From: CAZBGL01 sp964491375
GTDB lineage: Bacteria; Desulfobacterota; Deferrisomatia; Deferrisomatales; Deferrisomataceae
DNA: 9,307 nt
Direction: 5' to 3'
Assembly (NCBI GenBank): GCA_964491375.1
Contig: CAZBGL010000345.1
Location: forward strand, 1-9,307
Shown piece after piece: positions 1 to 6,191 of this stretch. A program made the position numbers and the translations under genes. Numbering within the stretch: the first letter of the stretch is position 1; the number at the start of each line of letters is the position of its first letter. A model generated the notes under the pieces. The model saw only the letters and a list, made by a program, of their open reading frames with translations. It searched no databases and was not told the origin of the DNA.

Positions 1-140
1 GGGGCTCGTCTCCGCTCGCGGCCCCGGCCTCGGCGGGGGTGCTCGGAGGCGGTGTGCCGCTCGCGTGCGCGACGGGTGGGTTCGGGAGGCGAAGGCGTTT
101 GGCCTTCCGGCCGCCTTCGCGGACCCGAGCCCCCGGGCCG
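1..140 (+). repeat. Dispersed repeat, module A (left copy 1)
   Basis: Non-coding, GC-rich segment homologous to the minus strand near 7120-6970 and to 380-500. The shared core runs from CCTCGGCGGGGGTGCTCGG through a nested hairpin at 78-132: outer stem GGGTTCGGG (78-86) with CCCGAGCCC (124-132), middle stem GCGAAGGC (89-96) with GCCTTCGC (113-120), inner GGCC-TTCC-GGCC (101-112). Positions 1-13 already match the last part of the repeat head seen at 6269-6280, so the head itself should lie just left of the window. The long open frames here exist on both strands and reflect GC content, so no gene is called. Confidence 0.75.
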
Positions 141-175
141 GTTGGGAGCGGCCCGTTGGGTCCGTGCGGGTCCGG

Positions 176-299
176 GAGGGCCCCCTTGCGAGGCGCGGGC
201 GCGGCTCCTACGGTCGCCGCGGCCCTGGTGTTTCCGAGCGGCAGGGGCCCGACCCGAGGGTGCTCGCCGGGCGCTTCCGGGCGGCGGGTTGCCGCGGCG
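176..299 (+). repeat. Dispersed repeat, module B (left copy)
   Basis: About 124 bp matching the minus strand at 6756-6634. Both copies share GCGCGGCTCCT, GGTCGCCGCGGCCCTGG, GGTGCTCGCCGGGCGCTTCC and GCGGCGGGTTGCCGC, with a variable middle. In this left element B lies between two A modules. In the right element it follows two tandem A modules and is followed by a tRNA gene. The same blocks in a different order point to a modular element rather than a simple duplication. No coding potential or known RNA family was recognised. Confidence 0.7.
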
Positions 300-307
300 A
301 GGTCGCA

Positions 308-505
308 TACGGCGTGTTCGCGCCCGCCCGAGCCCGGGGGCCCTCCCGGCCTCGGTGACACCGCCCGGGGCCCGTTTCCGCTTCGGGGCCACGGCCTCGG
401 TGGGGGTGCTCGGAGGCCGGTGTGCCGCTCGCGTGCACGAGCGGCGGACTCGGGAAGCGAAGGCGTCGGGCCTTCCGGCCCCTTCGCGGACCCGGCCCCC
501 GGGCG
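308..505 (+). repeat. Dispersed repeat, link plus module A (left copy 2)
   Basis: Starts with a link (about 308-380) containing ACCGCCCGGGGCCCG and TTTCCGCTTCGGGGCCACGG, which is almost identical to the minus strand around 6980-6905. A second A module follows, containing GGTGCTCGGAGGCCGGTGTG and the hairpin GCGAAGG (457-463) / GGCC-TTCC-GGCC (469-480) / CCTTCGC (481-487). The outer stem is weaker than in the other copies, so this copy looks partly decayed. Similarity fades after about 505. Confidence 0.7.
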
Positions 506-827
506 GCGCTGACCTGGGTCCCCGTTGCGATCGTGGCGCGAGACGAAAGGACGCCCGTTGCGCGGTGGCGAAGGGGCGGGGGAGCCGGGGGCCACAAGGG
601 TACCGTCCAAGGTCCCGGTCGCGTGGAGGCTCCGGCAGACCGAGGGAGTCCGCAGTAGGCGTGGGAGCCAGGTCACGGCCGGAAAGCCGCCCCCACAGCT
701 CAAGGGCACTCCCGGGATCCGACGGGTGTCCGCGGCTCAAGCGGAGAGTCCCCTGGAAGGGACCCCTTGTCCCCCCTTTCTCCCCCCATTGTTCCTGGCC
801 CCTGAAGGGAGGGGCAGCCGCCGGGGT
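506..827. other. Intergenic stretch with no recognised gene
   Basis: This stretch lies between the end of the mosaic repeat and the stop codon of the FlaG-like gene. Every frame on both strands is either broken or open only because of GC richness, and no ribosome-binding site leads into a credible protein. Alternating short complementary blocks occur near 748-773 (GTCCC, GGGAC, GTCCC) and a C/T-rich run follows at 769-790. I considered RNase P RNA and group II intron remnants but saw none of their conserved cores. It may be the degraded tail of the left repeat or the 3' region shared by convergent transcripts. Confidence 0.5.
795..817 (-). terminator. Possible weak terminator hairpin after the tol operon
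   Basis: Ten bases beyond the last stop codon of the minus-strand operon, GCCCCT (minus strand, 815-810) pairs with AGGGGC (803-798) around a six-base loop. The stem can be extended by CTG/CAG past a bulge. No U-run follows on the minus strand, so this is at best a weak or Rho-assisted terminator. It is proposed mainly because of its position. Confidence 0.3.
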
Positions 828-1223
828 TCAGGCGGTTTCGTCCACCAACAGGCCCAGGCGGGTCCGGAGCCGGGCCAGCCAGCGGGGCAAGTCCGCCGGG
901 TCCAGGGGCTCGTCCACCCGCAGTGACGGGGTACCCGGCGGGAACCCGGTCACGTGGAGCCAGAACCCCTCCGGATCCTCGCCCACCTGTACCCGGTGGG
1001 GCAATCCGGCCGCGGCCAGCTCGGCGTTGAGCTCCTGGGCAGCCTCCTGGAGCGCTTCCCGCCACCGGCGAAGCCGTTCCTCGGTATCCTCACCCTCCGC
1101 TCCGGTTTCTTCCTGTGCCGGTCCCCGTCGCCGCCGGAACACGCGCAAGCGCATCCCCCCGGGTTCGACCGGTCGGGGCGGCGGCGTGCCCGGAGGGGCG
1201 TACACGTACGGGTAGTCGGGCAT
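828..1223 (-). CDS. Small FlaG-like protein, last gene of the tol operon
   Basis: 131 aa, soluble, no signal peptide. The N-terminus (1-50) is proline- and charge-rich and probably disordered. Residues 50-70 form an amphipathic helix with the pattern LxxAxxxLNxxL. Residues 75-131 end in GLLVDETA. This arrangement (helix with an Asn, a short beta region, an Arg-containing stretch, then a helix ending GLxxDE) resembles the FlaG family (compare GLFVDEKK at the end of B. subtilis YvyC), a flagellar-filament-associated protein. The match is by eye and divergent, and no other flagellar gene is visible. The ATG start has GAGG five bases upstream, and that site overlaps the stop of the preceding gene seven bases away, so the two are translationally linked. 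It could equally be an unrelated small protein. Confidence 0.75.
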   Translation of the reverse strand: MPDYPYVYAPPGTPPPRPVEPGGMRLRVFRRRRGPAQEETGAEGEDTEERLRRWREALQEAAQELNAELAAAGLPHRVQVGEDPEGFWLHVTGFPPGTPSLRVDEPLDPADLPRWLARLRTRLGLLVDETA

Positions 1224-1230
1224 GATCGCC

Positions 1231-2100
1231 TCACCAGACCGCGTTGGGAAAGGTGCAGGTGTGGAAGTCGCGGCCGACGAACTTGTACATCTGGGGGGCC
1301 ATCCACCGCCGACCCAGGACCCCGTCGTGAATCGCCCAGGAGCGCCCCCGGATCGTGTCGGACATCCACGGCATGCGGAACGGCCGGCTGCCGTCCATGC
1401 GCTGCCGGAGCACCCCTCCGGGTTGGAACTCCCGGTGGATCCACTCGAGCTCTTCCTGGCCGGACGCGTACGTGAACCCGTACTGCTCGTACTTGATTGC
1501 GTTGTGGTAGGCCAGAGGGGCCACGTACAGGATACCCACGCCCAGGCGTTTGGCCAGTTCCTCGATCCGCCGAATGAGATGACGGAGCATGCGCAGGCCC
1601 GGGCGGACCTGGTTGGGGGCCAGCCCGGCCGACAGCGCCCGGATCTCCTCCCTCAGGTTCCGCACCGTGGAGGCCAGGGGGATGGGCCGGCCCGACGGAT
1701 CCCGATCCACGTCGAACCGGGGGCCGTGGATGTCGTTGATGACGATCCACGAGGCCTCCAGATGACCGTAGTACGTGTCGGTGAGCTCCAGTTCCAGCGC
1801 GGGATCCCGGCCGGCCGGGTCTGGCCATACCTCGATCCGAAGCGCCGGCTCCTCGGGCACGCGGAAACACCGGAACACACCGTCCCCGTGCTCGTCCCAT
1901 TGCCCCGGAGGCCGAAGGCCGTAGTGCTCCAGGAGCCGGTCTGGCAGGAGAAGGTTGGCGTAGGGGGTTAGGCGGTCGGCGGAAAGATCCAGGAGCCCCC
2001 GGATGCTCGTGGGCCTGCGCTCGGACGGACGGAATGCAATCCTGCGGGCTTCCAACGCCCTGTCCTCCCTGGGCAGCGTCGGGGCCGTGTCCCGTTCCAC
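1231..2100 (-). CDS. Conserved-looking protein of unknown function, possible acetyltransferase-like C-terminus
   Basis: Up to 289 aa with a GTG start; I do not recognise the family. No signal peptide or membrane segment is seen. The middle (residues 88-125) looks like beta strands rich in hydrophobic and acidic residues. A helix at 165-186 is followed by GVGILYVAPLAYHNAIKYEQ (187-206) and then YGF. A helix, a hydrophobic strand, and an N-A-x-K-Y-E-x-Y-G-F signature recall the acetyl-CoA-binding end of GNAT acetyltransferases, where a similar NAxxxYxxxGF is common. This is an inference. The C-terminus is rich in Trp, Met and aromatic residues. Start choice is uncertain: the GTG at 2100 lies just behind a 7-bp hairpin, while a TTG at 2055 is preceded by AGGGAGGA at good spacing, giving 274 aa. 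The gene lies in the tol operon, 23 bp after rlpA. Confidence 0.8.
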   Translation of the reverse strand: MERDTAPTLPREDRALEARRIAFRPSERRPTSIRGLLDLSADRLTPYANLLLPDRLLEHYGLRPPGQWDEHGDGVFRCFRVPEEPALRIEVWPDPAGRDPALELELTDTYYGHLEASWIVINDIHGPRFDVDRDPSGRPIPLASTVRNLREEIRALSAGLAPNQVRPGLRMLRHLIRRIEELAKRLGVGILYVAPLAYHNAIKYEQYGFTYASGQEELEWIHREFQPGGVLRQRMDGSRPFRMPWMSDTIRGRSWAIHDGVLGRRWMAPQMYKFVGRDFHTCTFPNAVW

Positions 2101-2102
2101 AT

Positions 2103-2119
2103 CGGCCCCGGAGGGGCCG
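2103..2119 (-). promoter_or_regulatory. Hairpin covering the start region between rlpA and the next gene
   Basis: A perfect 7-bp inverted repeat, CGGCCCC-TCC-GGGGCCG on the minus strand, lies two bases before the GTG at 2100. It would bury any ribosome-binding site for that start. It may attenuate translation, mark an mRNA processing site, or favour the downstream TTG at 2055. No U-run follows, so it is not a typical terminator. Confidence 0.4.
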
Positions 2120-2123
2120 GTCT

Positions 2124-2849
2124 TCAGGGGTCGATCCGCACGAGGAACGGTTCCAGACCCATGCCCTTCAGCGCGGCCAGGTCTGCGCGGGCGCGCTCAG
2201 GGTCTGGATAGCGGCCCACCCGGACCCTGAGGAACACGCGGTCTCCCCGGTCGAACCGTTCGATCCACACGGGGCTCATCCGGGCGGCGAGGCGCTGTCT
2301 GAGCCTCGTGGCGTTGGCCGGATCCGCGAACGCGCCCACCTGCCAGGCGAACGGCCCCTGAAGGCCCGACGGCCGTGTCCCCGAGGGACCCTCGAGCGCC
2401 TCTACCCGCACCCGGGCGGTGCCCTGTTCCACCATGCCCAGCTCCCGGGCCACCGCGTACGACACGTCGATGATCCGGCCGCGGACGAAGGGCCCCCGGT
2501 CGTTGATCCGGGCCACCGCGGTCCGGCCGTTCTCCAGGTTCGTGATCCGCACCCGGGTGCCCAGGGGCAGGGTGCGGTGGGCCGCGGTGGGCGCGTACAT
2601 GTCGTAGACCTCGCCGCTGGCCGTGCGGCGTCCGTGGAACCCCGGACCGTACCAGGACGCCACGCCCTCCTCCGCATACCCCCGTGCGGTGGGCAACGGC
2701 CGGTACACCTTGCCCTGGACGCGGTAGGCACCGGGGGGCGGGGGACGGGCGCACGCGGTCGCGAGCGCCAGGACCAGCGCGACCCGGGCCCATCGGAGCG
2801 CCGCGGGTTCAATCCCCGTGGAACCGGAAGCCCACCTCGAGGGTCGCAT
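2124..2849 (-). CDS. rlpA: RlpA-type septal lipoprotein (DPBB plus SPOR)
   Basis: 241 aa from the ATG at 2849. RlpA proteins are outer-membrane lipoproteins that bind denuded glycan strands at the division site; in Pseudomonas they are lytic transglycosylases. A signal peptide with hydrophobic core VALVLALATA ends in a lipobox-like ALATAC (Cys about residue 33). The double-psi beta-barrel spans about 62-152 and has the typical SWYGPGFHGRRTASGE, the HRTLPLGT block (His 91) and NDRGPF (Asp 117). These correspond to the catalytic His and Asp described for Pseudomonas RlpA. Residues 165-241 form a SPOR domain (FAWQVGAF opening; RVGRYPDPERA later). This start overlaps the tolA-like gene by 41 bp; GGAAG lies nine bases upstream. 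No later ATG, GTG or TTG keeps the signal peptide; an ATT at 2813 is the only shorter option seen. Confidence 0.93.
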   Translation of the reverse strand: MRPSRWASGSTGIEPAALRWARVALVLALATACARPPPPGAYRVQGKVYRPLPTARGYAEEGVASWYGPGFHGRRTASGEVYDMYAPTAAHRTLPLGTRVRITNLENGRTAVARINDRGPFVRGRIIDVSYAVARELGMVEQGTARVRVEALEGPSGTRPSGLQGPFAWQVGAFADPANATRLRQRLAARMSPVWIERFDRGDRVFLRVRVGRYPDPERARADLAALKGMGLEPFLVRIDP

Positions 2850-3735
2850 CGGCCACGTCTTCCGGGATGGGGGGCAGGGGCTCCGACCGGGCCAGGGCCC
2901 GCAGGGCCGACTCGTCAAAGGCCCGGCTGCCCGAAGACTCTTCCAGCACCGTGCGCAGGATGCGGCCCTGCCGATCGATGACCACGGATACGATCACGGA
3001 CAGGCCGCGGCCGCGCACCCCCGGGGGCACGGCCCAGTGCCCTTTCACGTGCTCCCAGAGGCGGTTGTAATAGGGGCGGAGGCGAAGTTCCTCCAGGGCC
3101 GAACGCGTGCCCGCGAGCCCGGCCGCACCAGACCCGCCGGGCCCCTCCGGCGAGGCCGCGTCGAGCCGCTTGCGGATCGCCTCGATCGCCTGGCTCACCC
3201 GGCGTTCGCCCAGGCCCCGGAGGGCGTCGTCGCCGGCAGGGGCTTCCGGCGCTTGGCCGGCGTGCTTGCGCCGAAGTTCCTCCAGGCGCCGGGCCAGCCG
3301 TTCCTCCAGCACCTTTTCCGCCAAGGGGCTTTCGGCGACCGGGGTCGGTCGAGCCGGAGCCGGCGGGGCCTTGGGTTCGGGCTTGAGGGGCACCGCCGGG
3401 GCCTCGGGCCGCGTTTTCGGTGAGGACGTCGGCTTCTTGGGCGCCGGTTTGGCCCGTGCCGGTTGTTTGGGAGGTGGCTTGGGCCGGCTCGGCTTGGCGG
3501 GCCGCGTCTCGGCCTGCGCGCGCCGGCGGGTCGGCTCGGGGGTGCCGGCGGGAAACGGCCCGGTCAGGTTCACCACGTGGATGGGGGCGTAAAACGTGCG
3601 CTCCACCGGCTGAATGTGGAACCGGGTGAAGGCATAGAACAGCCCCGCGTGGAGGCCCATGGAGATGACCAGAGCCCTGGCCAGCCCCTTCTGGCGGCGG
3701 TCCCCGAACAGCCCCGGGTAACGGTGGGCCCTCAC
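2809..3735 (-). CDS. tolA: TolA-like energy transducer with TonB-type C-terminal domain
   Basis: 308 aa, GTG start overlapping the tolR stop as GTGA. The protein should span the periplasm and carry proton-motive energy from TolQR toward the outer membrane. A single N-terminal membrane segment (about 18-37) carries the S-x-x-x-H motif (Ser 25, His 29) that TolA and TonB use to contact TolQ/ExbB. A Pro/Lys/Ala-rich rod follows (64-135), then a charged helix (137-195), a Gly-rich hinge, and a C-terminal domain (about 215-308) with YYNRLWEHVKGHW, a beta strand LSVIVSVVIDRQGRI and ALRALARSEPLPPIPED, typical of TonB/TolA C-termini. The rod is closer to TonB than to the long helical domain of E. coli TolA. 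The tolQR context favours TolA, and a TonB role cannot be excluded. Confidence 0.88.
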   Translation of the reverse strand: MRAHRYPGLFGDRRQKGLARALVISMGLHAGLFYAFTRFHIQPVERTFYAPIHVVNLTGPFPAGTPEPTRRRAQAETRPAKPSRPKPPPKQPARAKPAPKKPTSSPKTRPEAPAVPLKPEPKAPPAPARPTPVAESPLAEKVLEERLARRLEELRRKHAGQAPEAPAGDDALRGLGERRVSQAIEAIRKRLDAASPEGPGGSGAAGLAGTRSALEELRLRPYYNRLWEHVKGHWAVPPGVRGRGLSVIVSVVIDRQGRILRTVLEESSGSRAFDESALRALARSEPLPPIPEDVADATLEVGFRFHGD

Positions 3736-4151
3736 GGCCTCTCCGGGGGCTGGGTGATCATGCCGAGCCGCTCGATCCCGGCCTTCTTGGCCTCTGCCAT
3801 GACCTGGACGACCACCCCGTAAGGCACGTCCTTGTCGGCCCGCAGGAACGCTTCGCGCGCACCCTTGCGGCGGTAGATGGCCCGGAGCTTGGCTGCGAGC
3901 GACCGGAGGGGCACCGGCGTGTTCCCGAGGTACACCCGGCCGGCCCGGTCCACCGAGATCACCATGAGGTCGGTCTGGGCCGGCAGTTCCGTGGCCACCA
4001 CCCTCGGCAGGCTCACGTCCACCCCCTGTTGGATCATGGGAGCGGTCACCATGAAGATGATCAGAAGCACCAGCATCACGTCCACCAGGGGGGTGACGTT
4101 GATCTCGGCCAGGTGGGTGCGGTCCTTTCCGCCCACGCGGGGCCCGTGCAT
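3732..4151 (-). CDS. tolR: TolR, biopolymer-transport ExbD/TolR family
   Basis: 139 aa. TolR is the inner-membrane partner of TolQ that forms the proton channel of the Tol motor. A short cytoplasmic N-terminus is followed by INVTPLVDVMLVLLIIFMVT, with the essential channel Asp at about residue 24, and then the periplasmic start APMIQQGVDVSLPRV. The periplasmic domain (about 50-139) includes VISVDRAGRVYLGNTPVPL and RADKDVPYGVVVQVMAEAKK, the usual ExbD/TolR fold landmarks. Length is normal. The ATG shares one base with the tolQ stop (TGATG), so translation is coupled. The TolQ partner, rather than ExbB, sets the TolR call. Confidence 0.95.
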   Translation of the reverse strand: MHGPRVGGKDRTHLAEINVTPLVDVMLVLLIIFMVTAPMIQQGVDVSLPRVVATELPAQTDLMVISVDRAGRVYLGNTPVPLRSLAAKLRAIYRRKGAREAFLRADKDVPYGVVVQVMAEAKKAGIERLGMITQPPERP

Positions 4152-4873
4152 CAGCCCTCCTTTCCGCTGCCCAGATGCCGGCCTACGATGTTCAGGAACT
4201 CGCTCGAGAAGGCCTCCATCTCGGTGGCCAGCACCTTGATCGAGCTGTTGAAGTAGTTGTAGGCCACGACCGCCGGTATGGCCGCGGCCAGGCCCGTGGC
4301 CGTGGCGATGAGCGCCTCGGAGATCCCGGGGGCTACGACGGCCAGGTTGGCCGTTCCCATGGCTCCGATCTGGCGGAAGGAGTCCATGATGCCCCACACC
4401 GTCCCGAACAACCCCACAAAGGGCGCCGCACTGGCCACCGTGGCCAGGAACACGAGCATCCGCTCGAGCCGCGTGATCTCCGCATCGGCCACGAGCCGCA
4501 GCGTGCGCTGGATGCTTTCCAGGCGGTCCAGTTCCGGGGCGAGGTCGCCGCCCGCGGCCGGCGGGCTTTCTTGGCCATGGTGTGCCCGGAGCCGCTTCCA
4601 CTCCCGGTACCCGGCCCGGAACAGCTCGGCCAGGGGACTGTCCGTGAGGTCCTGGGACGCCCGCAACACGGCCTCGAACCGCTTGCTCCCCCAGAACACG
4701 TTCAGGAACTCGCGGCTCTGGACCGTGGCTTGCCGGATCACCCAGAACTTGTACAGGATGATGGCCCAGCATACCACGGAGCTCAGCACCAGGATCAGAA
4801 GCACCCCGCCCACCACCGGGCCGGAGGCGAACGCCATGGACAGAATGGACGAGGGTCCGTTGAACGCGTGCAC
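4151..4873 (-). CDS. tolQ: TolQ, proton-channel subunit of the Tol motor
   Basis: 240 aa from the GTG at 4873. Three membrane segments are visible: about 19-43 (GVLLILVLSSVVCWAII), 141-163 and 180-206. The second region contains the family signature APFVGLFGTVWGIMDSF and then VAPGISEALIATATGLAAAI, close to E. coli TolQ and unlike most ExbB. An in-frame TTG at 4921 would give 256 aa, but it lies between the -35 and -10 boxes of the promoter at 4908-4937 and has no ribosome-binding site. The GTG at 4873 is preceded by GGAG at nine bases and fits the usual ~230 aa length. It is the first gene of the operon, which continues through tolR, the tolA-like gene, rlpA and two more genes. Confidence 0.93.
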   Translation of the reverse strand: MHAFNGPSSILSMAFASGPVVGGVLLILVLSSVVCWAIILYKFWVIRQATVQSREFLNVFWGSKRFEAVLRASQDLTDSPLAELFRAGYREWKRLRAHHGQESPPAAGGDLAPELDRLESIQRTLRLVADAEITRLERMLVFLATVASAAPFVGLFGTVWGIMDSFRQIGAMGTANLAVVAPGISEALIATATGLAAAIPAVVAYNYFNSSIKVLATEMEAFSSEFLNIVGRHLGSGKEG

Positions 4874-4907
4874 GGCTTCCCGCTCCAGGAAATCGATGGA
4901 AGGACCG

Positions 4908-4937
4908 AAGATAGAAGGCAAGCGGCGCGGGTGTCAA
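4908..4937 (-). promoter_or_regulatory. Sigma70-like promoter of the tol operon
   Basis: On the minus strand a perfect -35 box TTGACA (4937-4932) is followed by an 18-base spacer and TATCTT (4913-4908), which keeps four of six -10 consensus bases. Transcription would start near 4900, leaving a leader of about 27 bases before the tolQ GTG at 4873. This is the clearest AT-containing motif in an otherwise GC-rich divergent spacer. Other tolQ start choices upstream would fall outside the transcript. Confidence 0.65.
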
Positions 4938-4995
4938 CGGATGGGGGGACAGACCCCGGCCCTGCGACGCGAAGGACCTTGAACGGGAGTCAGGC

Positions 4996-5772
4996 GTGGA
5001 GACCTTCGGAGCGCTCGGCCACGCGGCTGCGGCCGTCCTGGGCGCGGCCGTGGGAAGCTTCCTCAACGTGGTGATCCACCGGCTGCCCCGCGGCGAATCC
5101 CTGATCCGCCCCCCGAGCCGGTGCCCGGCGTGCGGGCACCGGATCCGGCCGTGGCACAACGTGCCCGTGCTGGGATACCTGGTGCTCCGGGGGCGGTGCC
5201 GCGACTGCGGCCAGCCCATCTCGCCCCGGTACCCGCTGGTGGAGGCCCTGGTGGCCGGGCTCGCAGCCGGCCTGTGGGCCCGATACGGGCTGTCCCCGGC
5301 GTTCGCGGCGTACTTCGTGCTGATGGCGGGCCTGATCGCGGTCACGTTCATCGACCTGGACCACCGGATCATCCCGGATATCCTGAGCATGGGTGGAATG
5401 GCCGCGGGGTTCGCCTCGTCGTTCGTCACGGGCCTGGGATGGGTCCAGAGCCTTGTGGGGCTCGCGGCCGGCGCAGGGATCCTGTGGGCCGTGGCCTGGG
5501 TCTACGAGGCCCTGACCGGCCGGGAGGGCATGGGGTTCGGGGACGTGAAGCTCCTGGGCGCCATCGGCGCGTTTCTGGGGTGGAAGGCCGTGCTGTTCAC
5601 GGTGTTCGTGTCGTCGGTGGCCGGTGCGGCAGCCGGGCTCGCCTGGATCGCGCTGAAAGGTCGCGACATGCGGTTCGAGATCCCCTACGGCCCGTTCCTG
5701 GCCCTGGGAGCGCTGCTGTACGTGTTCTCGGGCCCAGCCCTCATCCGGTGGTATCTGGGCCTTCTGGGATGA
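4996..5772 (+). CDS. pilD: Type IV prepilin peptidase / N-methyltransferase
   Basis: 258 aa, polytopic membrane enzyme that cleaves the leader of type IV prepilins or type II secretion pseudopilins and methylates the new N-terminus. The N-terminal methyltransferase region (5-90) starts with AAVGSFLNVVIHRLPRGESL and holds the paired zinc motif CPAC (Cys 43, 46) and CRDC (Cys 68, 71). The aspartyl protease part has FIDLDHRIIPD (Asp 120/122) and GFGDVKL (Asp 183), the two catalytic aspartate sites. Length is typical and all key residues are present. The GTG start has GGGAG six bases upstream. It is divergent from tolQ and overlaps the next gene as ATGA. No pilin is visible in the window, so its substrates are unknown. 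Confidence 0.95.
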   Translation: METFGALGHAAAAVLGAAVGSFLNVVIHRLPRGESLIRPPSRCPACGHRIRPWHNVPVLGYLVLRGRCRDCGQPISPRYPLVEALVAGLAAGLWARYGLSPAFAAYFVLMAGLIAVTFIDLDHRIIPDILSMGGMAAGFASSFVTGLGWVQSLVGLAAGAGILWAVAWVYEALTGREGMGFGDVKLLGAIGAFLGWKAVLFTVFVSSVAGAAAGLAWIALKGRDMRFEIPYGPFLALGALLYVFSGPALIRWYLGLLG

Positions 5773-6191
5773 GCGGCATCTCGCCCCACCGATCCCCCTC
5801 TGCTCCAGGCCCGTCGAACGACCGTAGTCGGGTGGTCCGGCCGGTCTTGGTGGCGGTGGGGATCGGCGCTACCGTCCTCGCTGTGGTGGGGGTGTTCCTT
5901 CCGGTGTTGCCCACGGTGCCATTGCTCCTGCTGGCGGCCGCTTGTTTTGCCAGGGGTTCCGACCGGCTGTATCGCTGGCTCATGGAGCACCACCGATTGG
6001 GCCCCTTGGTGCGGTCATACCGCGACGGGAAGGTGCCACGCCGGGCCAAAGCGACCGCCATCGGGGTGATCTGGATCTCCATCTCGCTGTCCGCGCTGGT
6101 GGTGCCCTTGCCTTGGGTGCGGGGAGTCCTGTTGATCGTGGCGGCCGGGGTGACGGTATACCTGTTGAGGCTACCCACCCGAGAGGGATGA
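5769..6191 (+). CDS. DUF454 / YbaN-like small inner-membrane protein
   Basis: 140 aa. After a polar N-terminal tail of about 20 residues come hydrophobic segments at about 25-58 and 99-132. The family core is clear: GVFLPVLPTVPLLLLAAACF, then ARGSDRLYRWLMEH, a basic patch GKVPRRAKA and VPLPWVRGVLL. It aligns over its length with E. coli YbaN (GVVLPVLPTTPFILLAAWCF). The family is called DUF454 and its function is unknown. The ATG overlaps the pilD stop (ATGA), so translation is probably coupled; no strong ribosome-binding site is seen. Its TGA stop lies inside the 115-bp repeat head, and a perfect 11-bp hairpin starts at the next base. Confidence 0.92.
   Translation: MSGISPHRSPSAPGPSNDRSRVVRPVLVAVGIGATVLAVVGVFLPVLPTVPLLLLAAACFARGSDRLYRWLMEHHRLGPLVRSYRDGKVPRRAKATAIGVIWISISLSALVVPLPWVRGVLLIVAAGVTVYLLRLPTREG

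Noticed and set aside
1..505. CRISPR array or insertion sequence as the source of the repeats
   Set aside because: Repeats are long, irregular and modular without unique spacers of constant size. No transposase frame or terminal inverted repeats with target duplication were seen.
506..827. RNase P RNA or group II intron remnant
   Set aside because: The conserved core segments of these RNAs were not found on either strand.
52..1215. A 387-aa plus-strand open frame and several other long frames in 1-830
   Set aside because: Open frames occur on both strands at once, are very rich in Arg/Gly/Pro/Ala, cross repeat modules and run antisense into the FlaG-like gene. They reflect GC content.
3732..4873. 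Calling the motor pair ExbB/ExbD
   Set aside because: LFGTVWGIMDSF and VAPGISEALIATATGL match TolQ closely, and rlpA in the same operon fits an envelope-division role. ExbBD remains a minor alternative.
3732..5429. A 565-aa minus-strand frame extending upstream of TolR through tolQ and pilD
   Set aside because: Only its last 139 codons are TolR. The rest is out-of-frame or antisense to tolQ and pilD, which have clear family motifs.
5121..6191. A 356-aa plus-strand frame ending in the DUF454 protein
   Set aside because: The part before 5769 is a shifted shadow of pilD. The family homology begins after the ATG at 5769.
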